Assembly (NCBI GenBank): GCA_963724365.1
Contig: CAVRUR010000013.1
Span: forward strand, 248,001-312,000
DNA: 64,000 nt
Source of the DNA: JALORV01 sp963724365
Lineage (GTDB): Bacteria > Pseudomonadota > Gammaproteobacteria > Burkholderiales > Burkholderiaceae_F
Direction of reading: 5' to 3'
Shown: in pieces, positions 1 to 6,998 of the stretch
Layout of the letters: each line of letters starts with the position of its first letter
How positions within the stretch are numbered: position 1 is the stretch's first letter
Notes under the pieces: model-generated
Told to the model about the DNA's origin: nothing
Seen by the model: only the letters and a program-made list of their open reading frames with translations
Databases searched by the model: none
Translations under genes and position numbers: made by a program

Positions 1-43
1 CCGGCGTCGTGGCTGAGTAATCAAGATAGATCGGAAGCTGCAT
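1..43 (-). CDS. iscS: Cysteine desulfurase IscS, N-terminal fragment (window edge)
   Basis: Only the first 14 codons are inside the window. They read MQLPIYLDYSATTP, the characteristic start of IscS, the PLP enzyme that takes sulfur from cysteine for Fe-S cluster assembly. The start codon lies 13 bases after the iscR stop on the same strand, with a GGGCAGGA-like ribosome binding site in the gap, so iscR-iscS is the normal isc operon order. Everything beyond the window edge is unseen. Confidence 0.85.
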   Translation of the reverse strand, partial: MQLPIYLDYSATTP

Positions 44-56
44 GGTCCTGCCCTTG

Positions 57-557
57 CTACGTCAGCGCGGTCTCGTTCTTCTGGTCGGCTTCAGTGCGCG
101 CCCGCGCGCGATTATCGTGCAATACGGCCGGAGCGGCCGACTTGTCCGCACGCGCCTTTTGCTGCTCGACAAGGTCGGCGAGGCTGACCGAATCAAGATA
201 GTCGACCATCCTGGCGTTCAGGTTGGCCCACAGGTCATGCGTCATGCAGCGCTGGTCGTCGAGACAGTTTTCCTTGCCTCCGCACTGGGTTGCATCGAGT
301 GGCTCGTCGACGGCGAAAATAATGTCGGCGACCGTGATGTCGCGGGCGACGCGCCCCAGCGTATAGCCGCCGCCCGGCCCGCGCGTGCTTTCGACCAGCT
401 CGTGACGCCGCAGCTTTCCGAACAGCTGCTCGAGGTACGACAGTGAGATCTTCTGGCGCTGGCTGATTCCCGCCAGAGTGACGGGCCCGTTATGCTCGCG
501 CAGGGCGAGGTCAATCATGGCCGTGACGGCAAACCGGCCCTTGGTAGTCAGTCTCAT
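57..557 (-). CDS. iscR: Rrf2-family Fe-S cluster regulator IscR
   Basis: A 166-residue Rrf2 winged-helix regulator. The N-terminus (MRLTTKGRFAVTAMIDLAL) carries the DNA-binding helices. The ligands that hold the [2Fe-2S] cluster in IscR are all present: Cys92, Cys98, Cys104 and His107, spaced exactly as in E. coli IscR. In the known family, holo-IscR represses its own isc operon through type-1 sites, and apo-IscR acts on type-2 sites. A type-1-like palindrome overlaps the promoter upstream (641-665), so negative autoregulation is expected. It is the first gene of an operon continuing into iscS. The C-terminal tail after residue about 135 is Ala/Arg-rich and poorly conserved, as is usual. Confidence 0.95.
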   Translation of the reverse strand: MRLTTKGRFAVTAMIDLALREHNGPVTLAGISQRQKISLSYLEQLFGKLRRHELVESTRGPGGGYTLGRVARDITVADIIFAVDEPLDATQCGGKENCLDDQRCMTHDLWANLNARMVDYLDSVSLADLVEQQKARADKSAAPAVLHDNRARARTEADQKNETALT

Positions 558-609
558 CGCAATCCTTCAGGGTGGGAGGCGTAGGGTGTGACCCGCGATC
601 GCCGTGAAG

Positions 610-634
610 ATTCCCGATCGATTTCGTCGGGAAT
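610..634. promoter_or_regulatory. Inverted repeat at the iscR transcription start
   Basis: Perfect 8-base arms attcccga (610-617) and tcgggaat (627-634) flank 9 bases. The element overlaps the edge of the -10 box and the predicted start site. It could be a second operator or the first hairpin of the iscR leader RNA; nothing here decides between them. Confidence 0.4.
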
Positions 635-661
635 TGTACTAATCCCGACTAGATCAGTCAA
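633..661 (-). promoter_or_regulatory. sigma70-type promoter of iscR
   Basis: Read on the minus strand there is TTGACT (661-656), a 17-base spacer, then TACAAT (638-633), close to the consensus -35 and -10 boxes. Transcription would begin near 626 and give a leader of about 70 bases before the iscR ATG at 557. Confidence 0.75.
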
Positions 662-665
662 CTAT
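641..665 (-). promoter_or_regulatory. IscR type-1 operator overlapping the iscR -35 box
   Basis: This 25-base element has the half-sites ATAGTTGACT and AGTCGGGATT around a 5-base GATCT centre. It matches the described type-1 IscR consensus (ATASYYGACT, RWWWY, AGTCRRSTAT) at nearly every position. It covers the -35 hexamer and much of the spacer, so a bound holo-IscR dimer would block RNA polymerase. The match is direct; the repression is inferred from the E. coli system. Confidence 0.75.
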
Positions 666-699
666 AGCCGCGCGGCAGGGACCCGTGGACCCGAAACGC

Positions 700-727
700 A
701 AAAACGGCGCCCGAGGGCGCCGTTTTT
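700..727. terminator. Rho-independent terminator (bidirectional shape)
   Basis: A perfect 12-base-pair stem, 700-711 against 716-727, with a CGAG loop and A-run/T-run flanks. It lies just after the minus-strand cytochrome gene ending at 748 and insulates the iscR promoter from it. The symmetrical A/T runs mean it could work in either direction. Confidence 0.85.
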
Positions 728-747
728 GTCGAGGTCCGAAACGACGG

Positions 748-2223
748 CTAGCGAGCCGCCAGAACCGTCAACGGCCGGCGACGCAGCAGCAGCGCCGGCA
801 GCAATACCAGGAGTCCGACCCAAGGATTCAGCGCACCAGCGCCACCGACGTTTGACGGTGCGAGGGCGGACGACGACGTGGGAACGGGCGCTGCCGGAGA
901 AGTCCCGGCCACCGTCGTCGTGGCGGCATTGGCCATCCCGCCCAGCGCGATCGTGGTCGTCCCGGCGCTATGGGCGATCACGGCATTTGCAGTCTTGCTT
1001 CCCGCCGAAAGCGGCTTGAACTCGGTTTCCACCTGGCAGGTTGCATTCACGGCCAGGGAGCCCGCGGCGCAGGTCGTGCCGGCCCCCAGCTTGAAGTCTT
1101 GCGCGTTGGTTCCACCGATCGCTACCGCAAAGATCGTCAGCGGTGCATTGCCGGTGTTCGTCAGTGTCGTCCTCAGCGGGTTCGCCGACGCACCGGCGCC
1201 GGTGGAAGGGAAGCTCACCGCGCTCGCGTCGAGCGTTGCTGCTCCGGTCGGTGCGGTGGTGCCGGGACCGGCCAGGGTGATGGCATGCGGCGAGCCCGTC
1301 GCGTTCGACGTAATCGTCAGGCTGCCTGTGCGGTTCCCCGCGGCAGACGGCGTGAACGTGACGTTCATCGTGCAGCTGGCTCCCGCCGCCAGGTTGCCCA
1401 CACAGTTGCCGGTTGCGGCGAACTCGGGATTTGGCGCGGCCGTGACAGCAGTGATCGCAACGATTGTCGTGCTTGTGTTCGTGATCGTCACCGGGCGGGC
1501 CGCGCTCGTCATGCCGACGGTCTGCGTGTTGTACGTGATCGCCGTCGCGCTGCGCGAGATGCTCGGGACCGCCGAAGCTGTTGCAGTTCCTGTCAGCGTG
1601 ATACTCGGATTGCTGGATGCATTGGACTGCAGCGTGAACGTCGCGGTCCTGTTGCCGACCGCGGTCGGCGTGAATGACGCGCCGATCGTGCAGGTGCCGC
1701 CCGCGGCGACCGTCACCGATGCCCCGACGCATGACCCGGTTGCCGTGAACTCCGCCGCATTCGTGCCGGTCTTGCCGATAGCGGTGATGGTCAGCGGCCC
1801 GCCACCGCTGTTGGTCAGTGTGATGGTCGCGGGTGTCGACGCCGTATTAGCCACGGCGATCTGGGTCGAACCGAATGCCAGCGTTGTCGCCGACAACGTG
1901 ATCGACGCGCCATTGGCCGCGGCGGGATTGACAATGAATGCGGCGATATCGGCCGCCTGCTGCGCCGAAACGGTATACGGAGCACTGGCGAGAAACCGCA
2001 TCTCGTTCTTGCTGGCGATCGCGTTCAGGATCGCTGCCGCGGTGGTCCCCTTTTCGATTCCCCTGACCTTGAGCGCTGGATCCGCCGCGTGGCAGGCACC
2101 TGTCCCGCAACTCAACGGAGACCCGTTCGTGTTGAGGTAGAGCTGCCTGCCCACCACGGCGTTCTGCGACCACGCCGAGGTGGCGGCAAGGCCAAACATC
2201 AGTCCGAGCAATGCGCGCACCAT
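748..2223 (-). CDS. Secreted cytochrome c domain protein with choice-of-anchor D repeats and C-terminal TM tail
   Basis: About 491 residues. The start at 2223 is chosen because AAGAAGG sits upstream and it yields a clean signal peptide (MVRALLGLMFGLAATSAWSQ); a longer reading would run into the upstream gene. A short cytochrome-like domain follows (about residues 21-100) with a heme-type motif CGTGACH, i.e. CX4CH instead of the usual CX2CH. Three roughly 105-residue beta repeats of the choice-of-anchor D / ASPM-SPD2-Hydin type follow (about 105-425), each with paired cysteines and the ending FTPxxxGNRT or similar. After a Ser/Ala/Pro linker the protein ends in a Gly-containing segment, one hydrophobic helix and an RRR cluster, the architecture of a C-terminal sorting or anchoring signal. 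The substrate or redox partner is unknown. It is next to a second protein of the same architecture. Confidence 0.75.
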   Translation of the reverse strand: MVRALLGLMFGLAATSAWSQNAVVGRQLYLNTNGSPLSCGTGACHAADPALKVRGIEKGTTAAAILNAIASKNEMRFLASAPYTVSAQQAADIAAFIVNPAAANGASITLSATTLAFGSTQIAVANTASTPATITLTNSGGGPLTITAIGKTGTNAAEFTATGSCVGASVTVAAGGTCTIGASFTPTAVGNRTATFTLQSNASSNPSITLTGTATASAVPSISRSATAITYNTQTVGMTSAARPVTITNTSTTIVAITAVTAAPNPEFAATGNCVGNLAAGASCTMNVTFTPSAAGNRTGSLTITSNATGSPHAITLAGPGTTAPTGAATLDASAVSFPSTGAGASANPLRTTLTNTGNAPLTIFAVAIGGTNAQDFKLGAGTTCAAGSLAVNATCQVETEFKPLSAGSKTANAVIAHSAGTTTIALGGMANAATTTVAGTSPAAPVPTSSSALAPSNVGGAGALNPWVGLLVLLPALLLRRRPLTVLAAR

Positions 2224-2318
2224 GGGAAACCTTCTTTGGGTAGATGTCGATTTCAAAAATGCCTCGCGATTCATAAGCAATAGCTCCAATGTCTTTAGCG
2301 GTTTCCTGCCCGCACTCT

Positions 2319-3323
2319 TTACCGCCTCAAGGCCGACCGCCGACGAGCGGTCGCCACCAAAAGAACTAGACCGACCCACACGCTGTCCAGGCCGCCTCCA
2401 CCGCCGTCACCGGCCGCGGGCGTCGGGGTCGACGTGATGGGTGTTAACGGCGCCGAACTGGCCGAGCGTGCGAAGACGAGCGACGCAAGTACCAGGATGA
2501 CCAACGGCCACGACAAGGCGCCACCCCCTCCCGAACTGGGTGCGTTGGCGGAACCGGTCGGTGGCGCCGCTGCTGCCGGAACGGAAACGGAACCCTGCAT
2601 CGGCACCAGTGAGACGCTGGTCGTCGTTGCGATCCCGATCGACGCGGTTCGCGTCAGTGAAGCACCGGCGGCCGGAGTAAACGTGGCGGTGATCGTGCAA
2701 CTGCCGCTGTTGGCCGCGAGCGTGCTGCCGGGATTGCATGTGGCGGACGCAATGCGGAAGTCGGCGGCGTCACCGCCCGTCGCGATCGTGACCGCATTAT
2801 TCATGGCGAACGTCAGCGGCGCGGTGCCGGTGTTGCGGATCGTGACCGTCGCATTCGATGAAGCACCGACCGCGGTGGCAGTGAAGATCGCACCACCGGT
2901 GGGCGTGTAGCTGAGGATCGGAGCCGGCCCGGCCAGTCCTGCGATGTAGGCCGCGAGATCACCGCGCTGAGTCGTCGTCAGCGTGTAGAAGCCATTCATT
3001 CCGGTCACTGCGCCGCCGAGTGTCGTACCGGTGAGCGCCGCGTTGAGTGCCTCGAGTGCCTTCGCGAAACTCATGGTGCCAGCTGCGCCTGCAGGGGTCG
3101 CGCGATTGGTGATTGCGTTGCGAATGCTTGTCAGCGAGTTGGCGGCCGCCGGAGTCGTCGTCGAGTGACAACCCGAGCACTGCGGCGAAAGCGTTGTCGT
3201 GAACAATTGCTGGCCGGCGGTCGAATCTCCGGTCGTCTGTGCCGAGGATGGCGAGGCACCAACGATCATCATCGCGACGCCAACAACGCGCAGCAATGGG
3301 CTCAACTGCGAGCGCAGCAACAA
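2319..3323 (-). CDS. Secreted cytochrome c domain protein with one choice-of-anchor domain and C-terminal TM tail
   Basis: A 334-residue relative of the next gene downstream. The TTG start at 3323 is supported by GGGAG six bases upstream and by a signal peptide ending SSAQ. The cytochrome domain carries a canonical CSGCH heme motif at about residues 49-53 and a candidate axial Met in a TGMNGF segment. One beta domain of about 100 residues follows, then a Pro/Ser/Gly-rich linker with a GDGGGGG stretch, a hydrophobic helix and terminal arginines. By family knowledge such proteins are exported and hemylated in the periplasm; surface attachment through the C-terminal tail is inference. The two genes are 95 bases apart and are probably co-transcribed towards the terminator at 700-727. 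Confidence 0.75.
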   Translation of the reverse strand: MLLRSQLSPLLRVVGVAMMIVGASPSSAQTTGDSTAGQQLFTTTLSPQCSGCHSTTTPAAANSLTSIRNAITNRATPAGAAGTMSFAKALEALNAALTGTTLGGAVTGMNGFYTLTTTQRGDLAAYIAGLAGPAPILSYTPTGGAIFTATAVGASSNATVTIRNTGTAPLTFAMNNAVTIATGGDAADFRIASATCNPGSTLAANSGSCTITATFTPAAGASLTRTASIGIATTTSVSLVPMQGSVSVPAAAAPPTGSANAPSSGGGGALSWPLVILVLASLVFARSASSAPLTPITSTPTPAAGDGGGGGLDSVWVGLVLLVATARRRSALRR

Positions 3324-3483
3324 CGTGTTCTCCCAAGAGATTCGCGCGCCAATCTCGCACGATTGCGAGTGCGCACTACGAGTCGAATTCTCTTCGAGGG
3401 AACGGGGACTTTCGATCCGCCTTACGTCCTAGCGCGCGGGCCTGAGGCGCGCGCGGATCATCCGAATGAACTAGCCGGCCTGG

Positions 3484-4689
3484 TCAACTGCTGAGGGCGT
3501 GCGCGAGGTCACGCTTGATATCGGCGATCGACTCGAGGCCGACCGCGATGCGGATCAAGCCTTCGCGGATGCCGGCGCGTTCGCGCGCTTCCGGACTGAT
3601 GCGGCCGTGGGTCGTGGTAGCCGGGTGGGTGATCGTCGTGCGGGTATCGCCGAGGTTCGCCGTGATCGACATCAGCCGGACACGGTCGATCACGGCCCAG
3701 GCATGGGCCCGAGCGGCGGCCGGCGTCTCGCCGTCAACCTCGAATGCGACCACCGCACCTCCGCTCGCCTGCTGGCGCGAGCACAGGTCGGCCTGCCGGT
3801 GAGTCGGCAGGCCCGGATAGTGGACACGCGCGACCTGCGGCTGATGTTCCAGCCATGTCGCCAGTTCGAGCGCGGCCGTGCTCTGTGCACGCATGCGCAG
3901 CGCCAGTGTTTCAAGGCCCTTCAGGAGGACCCAGGCGTTGAACGGTGACAGGCTAGGCCCGGTCGTGCGCAGCACCGGAAGCACCTGTTCACGAATGAGT
4001 TTGCGCGAGCCGAGTATGGCGCCGCCGAGTACTCTTCCCTGACCGTCGAGGTACTTCGTCGCCGAGTGAATCACGGCGTCGACGCCGAACTCGAGCGGCC
4101 TTTGCAGCACCGGCGTGCAGAAGCAGTTGTCGACCACGGTGAGCGCGCCGCTTTCGCGTCCCAGGGCCGCGAAAGCGGAGAGGTCGACGATATCCATCAG
4201 CGGATTCGACGGCGTCTCGCAATAGAGCAGACGTGTGCGCGGTGTCACCGCCGCGCGCCAGGCCACCGGATCGGCGGCGTCGACGTAGCTCACGTCGACC
4301 CCGAAGCGCCCGAGCACGGTGGAGTAGAGCTGCAGCGTCGCGCCAAAGACGTTGGCCCCGCACACGACGTGATCACCGGACTTCAGCATCGCAAGGCACG
4401 TCGCCGTGATCGCGGCCATGCCAGTGGCCGTGGCGATGCAGTCCTCGGCGCCCTCGAGCGAAGCGAGCCGCTGTTCGAACATGCGCACGGTCGGATTGGT
4501 GAAGCGCGAGTAGACGTAGCCTTCCTCGGCGCCGGAGAAGCGCTCGGCCGCCTGCGCAGCGTTGTCGAAGACAAAGCTCGACGTCAGGAACACGGCCTCG
4601 CTGTGCTCGTTGAAGGGCGAGCGCAACGTGCCGGCACGCACCGCGCGCGTGTCGAAGTCGAAATCGGGAAGTGGTTGTTCGTCGGCCAT
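3484..4689 (-). CDS. metZ: O-succinylhomoserine sulfhydrylase
   Basis: A 401-residue Cys/Met-metabolism PLP enzyme. The family elements are in order: the SRFTNPTVRMFEQRLA substrate region, an ATGMAAI motif that holds the cofactor phosphate, and the Schiff-base lysine in HSATKYLDGQGR. In MetZ the enzyme makes homocysteine directly from O-succinylhomoserine and sulfide. The assignment over MetB/MetC rests on overall resemblance and the purF-metZ neighbourhood typical of betaproteobacteria. It is the last gene of the long minus-strand block but has its own control: a SAM-II riboswitch and terminator fill the gap to purF, and the terminator's U-run ends at the ATG. Confidence 0.9.
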   Translation of the reverse strand: MADEQPLPDFDFDTRAVRAGTLRSPFNEHSEAVFLTSSFVFDNAAQAAERFSGAEEGYVYSRFTNPTVRMFEQRLASLEGAEDCIATATGMAAITATCLAMLKSGDHVVCGANVFGATLQLYSTVLGRFGVDVSYVDAADPVAWRAAVTPRTRLLYCETPSNPLMDIVDLSAFAALGRESGALTVVDNCFCTPVLQRPLEFGVDAVIHSATKYLDGQGRVLGGAILGSRKLIREQVLPVLRTTGPSLSPFNAWVLLKGLETLALRMRAQSTAALELATWLEHQPQVARVHYPGLPTHRQADLCSRQQASGGAVVAFEVDGETPAAARAHAWAVIDRVRLMSITANLGDTRTTITHPATTTHGRISPEARERAGIREGLIRIAVGLESIADIKRDLAHALSS

Positions 4690-4721
4690 AAAAAAACCCG
4701 CCGGCAGAAGCGCAGCGGGTT
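4690..4721 (-). terminator. Intrinsic terminator / expression platform of the metZ riboswitch
   Basis: On the minus strand AACCCGC (4721-4715) pairs with GCGGGTT (4701-4695) and is followed at once by a T-run that reaches the metZ start codon. Its position between aptamer and gene makes it the likely off switch when SAM is bound. It could also occlude ribosome binding, since no separate Shine-Dalgarno is visible between hairpin and ATG. Confidence 0.8.
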
Positions 4722-4728
4722 CATTCGA

Positions 4729-4787
4729 GCCCTCGCTTTAGCCGTATTTGTTAAGCGCCCGCAAGCTGAGACTTCAAATCGGCGCGA
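4729..4787 (-). ncRNA. SAM-II (SAM-alpha) riboswitch upstream of metZ
   Basis: In the RNA sense the element contains the conserved SAM-II blocks in order: GCGCC (P1 5' strand), GATTTG, GCTTGCG, GGCGC (P1 3' strand), TTAACAAAT, GCTAAAG and GCGAGG. GCGCC/GGCGC form the P1 stem. CUUGC in the loop can pair with the 3' GCGAG to make the H-type pseudoknot that binds S-adenosylmethionine. The downstream gene is a methionine-pathway sulfhydrylase, a classic SAM-II target. SAM-II is best known from alphaproteobacteria. The expected behaviour is that SAM represses metZ. Confidence 0.9.
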
Positions 4788-4794
4788 TCGGGGG

Positions 4795-4800
4795 ATTGTA
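4795..4800 (-). promoter_or_regulatory. Candidate -10 box for metZ transcript
   Basis: TACAAT on the minus strand, placed so that transcription would start at or just before the first base of the SAM-II aptamer. The matching -35 region inside the end of purF is weak, so this is a partial promoter call. Confidence 0.4.
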
Positions 4801-4811
4801 TACGAGCCGGA

Positions 4812-6329
4812 TCAGTCTGCCGAGGCCAGGTTCAGATTCAGCTGCGACAGCGCTTCGGCCTCGACCGCATTGGCCGCCTCACGCGCCGCTTCGAGGCGAT
4901 CGAGGTACTCGGGCGTGACGTCGCCGGTGATGTAGTGGCCATCGAAGCAACTCGCCTCGAAGCTCGTCAGATGAGGGCCGAGCTCGGACACGGACTGCTT
5001 CATGCCGTCGATGTCCTGGTAGACGAGGCCATCGGCTTCGATCATGCGCTGGATTTCCTCGTCCGAGCGGCCGTGCGCAATCAGTTCGCTGCGCGTCGGC
5101 ATGTCGATGCCGTACACGTTGGGAAAACGCACCGGTGGCGCGGCCGAGGCGAAGATCACCCGGTTGGCACCGGACTCGCGTGCCATGTGAACGATCTCGC
5201 GGGAAGTCGTGCCGCGGACGATCGAGTCATCGACCAGCAGCACGTTCTTGCCCTTGAACTCGGTCGGAAGTGCATTCAGCTTCTGCCGTACGCTTTTCCG
5301 GCGCACTGACTGTCCCGGCATGATGAAGGTACGACCGACGTAGCGGTTCTTGAAGAACCCCTCGCGGAATTCCAGGCCGAGCTTCATCGCCAGCTGCATC
5401 GCGGCCGGCCGCGAGGTGTCCGGAATGGGCATCACCACGTCGATGTCCCCGACCCGGAATTCGCGCCGGATCTTCTCTGCCAGATGCTCGCCCATCCGCA
5501 GGCGGGATGCATACACGCTCACGCCATCTATGACCGAGTCGGGTCGGGCGAAGTAGACGTATTCGAAGATGCAGGGATTCAGCGAGAAACGCTCGGCGCA
5601 CTGGTGCGCATGGAAATTGCCGTCGAGGTCGATGAAGACGGCCTCGCCCGGTGCCACGTCACGCACGAACTTGAAGCCGGAGCCCTCCAGTGCAACCGAT
5701 TCGCTCGCGACCAGGTATTCGGTGCCGCCATCGGTCTCGTTGATGCCGTAACAAAGCGGCCGAATGCCAAAGGGATCCCGGAAGGCCAGGATGCCGTGCC
5801 CGGCCACGTGCGCGACGCAGGCATAGGCCCCGCGGACGCGACGATGCAGGCCGGCGACGGCCCGGAAGATCGTGGCCGGGTCGAGCGTGTAGCTTGAACT
5901 CTGTTCCTGCAGCTCGTGCGCCAGCACATTGAGCAGCACCTCCGAGTCCGAGGTCGTGTTGATGTGCCGCCGATCGATGCGGAACATCTCGCTCTTGAGC
6001 TGCTCGGCGTTGGTCAGGTTGCCGTTGTGCCCGAGCGTGATGCCGAACGGGGCGTTGACGTAGAACGGCTGGGCTTCTTCCGGACTCGTGGCCGAGCCGG
6101 CCGTCGGATAGCGAACGTGCGCAATGCCGACATTGCCGGTGAGATTGCGCATGTTCCGCGTGCGGAAGATCTCCCGCACCATGCCGTTGCCCTTCCACAT
6201 CGAGAAGGTGCTGCCGGATCCGGTGGCAATGCCGGCCGCGTCCTGACCACGGTGCTGCAGCAGTTGCAGCGAGTCGTACAGCAGCTGGTTCACCGGCCCG
6301 GTCGCGACAACTCCGACGACTCCGCACAT
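4812..6329 (-). CDS. purF: Amidophosphoribosyltransferase
   Basis: 505 residues, full length for the family. Met1-Cys2 (MCGVVGVV) exposes the N-terminal nucleophile cysteine that hydrolyses glutamine after Met removal. The C-terminal phosphoribosyltransferase domain has the PRPP-binding motif VLLVDDSIVRGTT. It makes 5-phosphoribosylamine, the first committed step of purine synthesis. It follows cvpA on the same strand, the arrangement also seen in the enterobacterial cvpA-purF operon, but here the 159-base gap between them is filled by intergenic repeats. Confidence 0.97.
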   Translation of the reverse strand: MCGVVGVVATGPVNQLLYDSLQLLQHRGQDAAGIATGSGSTFSMWKGNGMVREIFRTRNMRNLTGNVGIAHVRYPTAGSATSPEEAQPFYVNAPFGITLGHNGNLTNAEQLKSEMFRIDRRHINTTSDSEVLLNVLAHELQEQSSSYTLDPATIFRAVAGLHRRVRGAYACVAHVAGHGILAFRDPFGIRPLCYGINETDGGTEYLVASESVALEGSGFKFVRDVAPGEAVFIDLDGNFHAHQCAERFSLNPCIFEYVYFARPDSVIDGVSVYASRLRMGEHLAEKIRREFRVGDIDVVMPIPDTSRPAAMQLAMKLGLEFREGFFKNRYVGRTFIMPGQSVRRKSVRQKLNALPTEFKGKNVLLVDDSIVRGTTSREIVHMARESGANRVIFASAAPPVRFPNVYGIDMPTRSELIAHGRSDEEIQRMIEADGLVYQDIDGMKQSVSELGPHLTSFEASCFDGHYITGDVTPEYLDRLEAAREAANAVEAEALSQLNLNLASAD

Positions 6330-6335
6330 GTCAGT

Positions 6336-6491
6336 GCCCGCCCGGCCGCCCGAAGGGCACTGAGCGCCCCCACCGGGGGCAGCAAACGAAGTGAGCGCGG
6401 GGGCAGTTCATCCTAGCGCCCGCCCGCCCGAAGAGCACTGAGCGCCCCCTTGGGGCAGCCAACAAAGCAGGTGTTAGCGCGTTTCATCCTA
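6336..6491. repeat. Two-unit GC-rich intergenic repeat between cvpA and purF
   Basis: Two imperfect copies lie head to tail, about 6336-6417 and 6418-6491. Each opens with a GCCCGCCCG block, continues cccgaag-gcactgagcgcccc, and closes with ttcatcctag. The second closing sequence contains the cvpA stop codon. Unit 1 also has an internal cccccaccggggg hairpin. The wording resembles interspersed intergenic elements frequent in Comamonadaceae and relatives. A related fragment occurs in opposite orientation at 13531-13592. Confidence 0.6.
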
Positions 6492-6992
6492 GTTTCCCTG
6501 CGGCCCTGGCTTGGGCACATAGCGCGCCAGGGACTGCGGCAACAACGGCGAGGCGAATCCTACGCTCGCCTGCACCCATGGCAACAACAGAGACGCCTGC
6601 CACCACGGCTGACGCGGCGCGCCCGCTGCCACGGCGACGAGCACGGCAAGGCCGATCACGATCACGCCACGCACCACACCGAAGGTGGCGCCGAGAAGCC
6701 GATCCTCAAGTGACAGCTTGGCCGCCGTCAGCATTGCGCGCAGCAGCGCCGCCACGAGCGCGGCCAGCAGGAGAATCGCCACGACGATGAAGATGCCGGC
6801 TAGCGCCGACCGCGCACCGAGCGGCAGGTCGAGCGGGAGCACTGTGCCCAGCGGTTCGGCAAACCGCAGTGCGAGCAGGATGCCCACGATCCATCCGGTC
6901 AGGGCAAAGAGTTCGCGGACGACGCCGCGCGCCAGTCCGAGCAACACCGACAGGCCGAGTAGTGCGACGAGGGCCCAGTCGATGGCGGTCAT
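6489..6992 (-). CDS. cvpA: CvpA family inner-membrane protein
   Basis: 167 residues with four hydrophobic segments. It begins MTAIDWALVALLGLSVLLGL, the typical CvpA start, followed by the conserved RGVVRELFALTGWIVG region. In enterobacteria CvpA is needed for colicin V production and envelope robustness; its molecular role is not settled. The gene lies between the SPOR protein (6 bases upstream) and purF, as in most betaproteobacteria, and is probably co-transcribed with them. Confidence 0.9.
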   Translation of the reverse strand: MTAIDWALVALLGLSVLLGLARGVVRELFALTGWIVGILLALRFAEPLGTVLPLDLPLGARSALAGIFIVVAILLLAALVAALLRAMLTAAKLSLEDRLLGATFGVVRGVIVIGLAVLVAVAAGAPRQPWWQASLLLPWVQASVGFASPLLPQSLARYVPKPGPQGN

Positions 6993-6998
6993 CGATCG

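Noticed and set aside
878..2140. Plus-strand open frame opposite the larger cytochrome protein
   Set aside because: Highly Val/Ala-rich with no motif. The minus-strand gene has a signal peptide, a heme-type motif and three repeats.
3324..3483. GC hairpin (cgcgcg/cgcgcg near 3435-3455) as the metZ terminator
   Set aside because: The arms are short and low-complexity, with no U-tract on the metZ strand.
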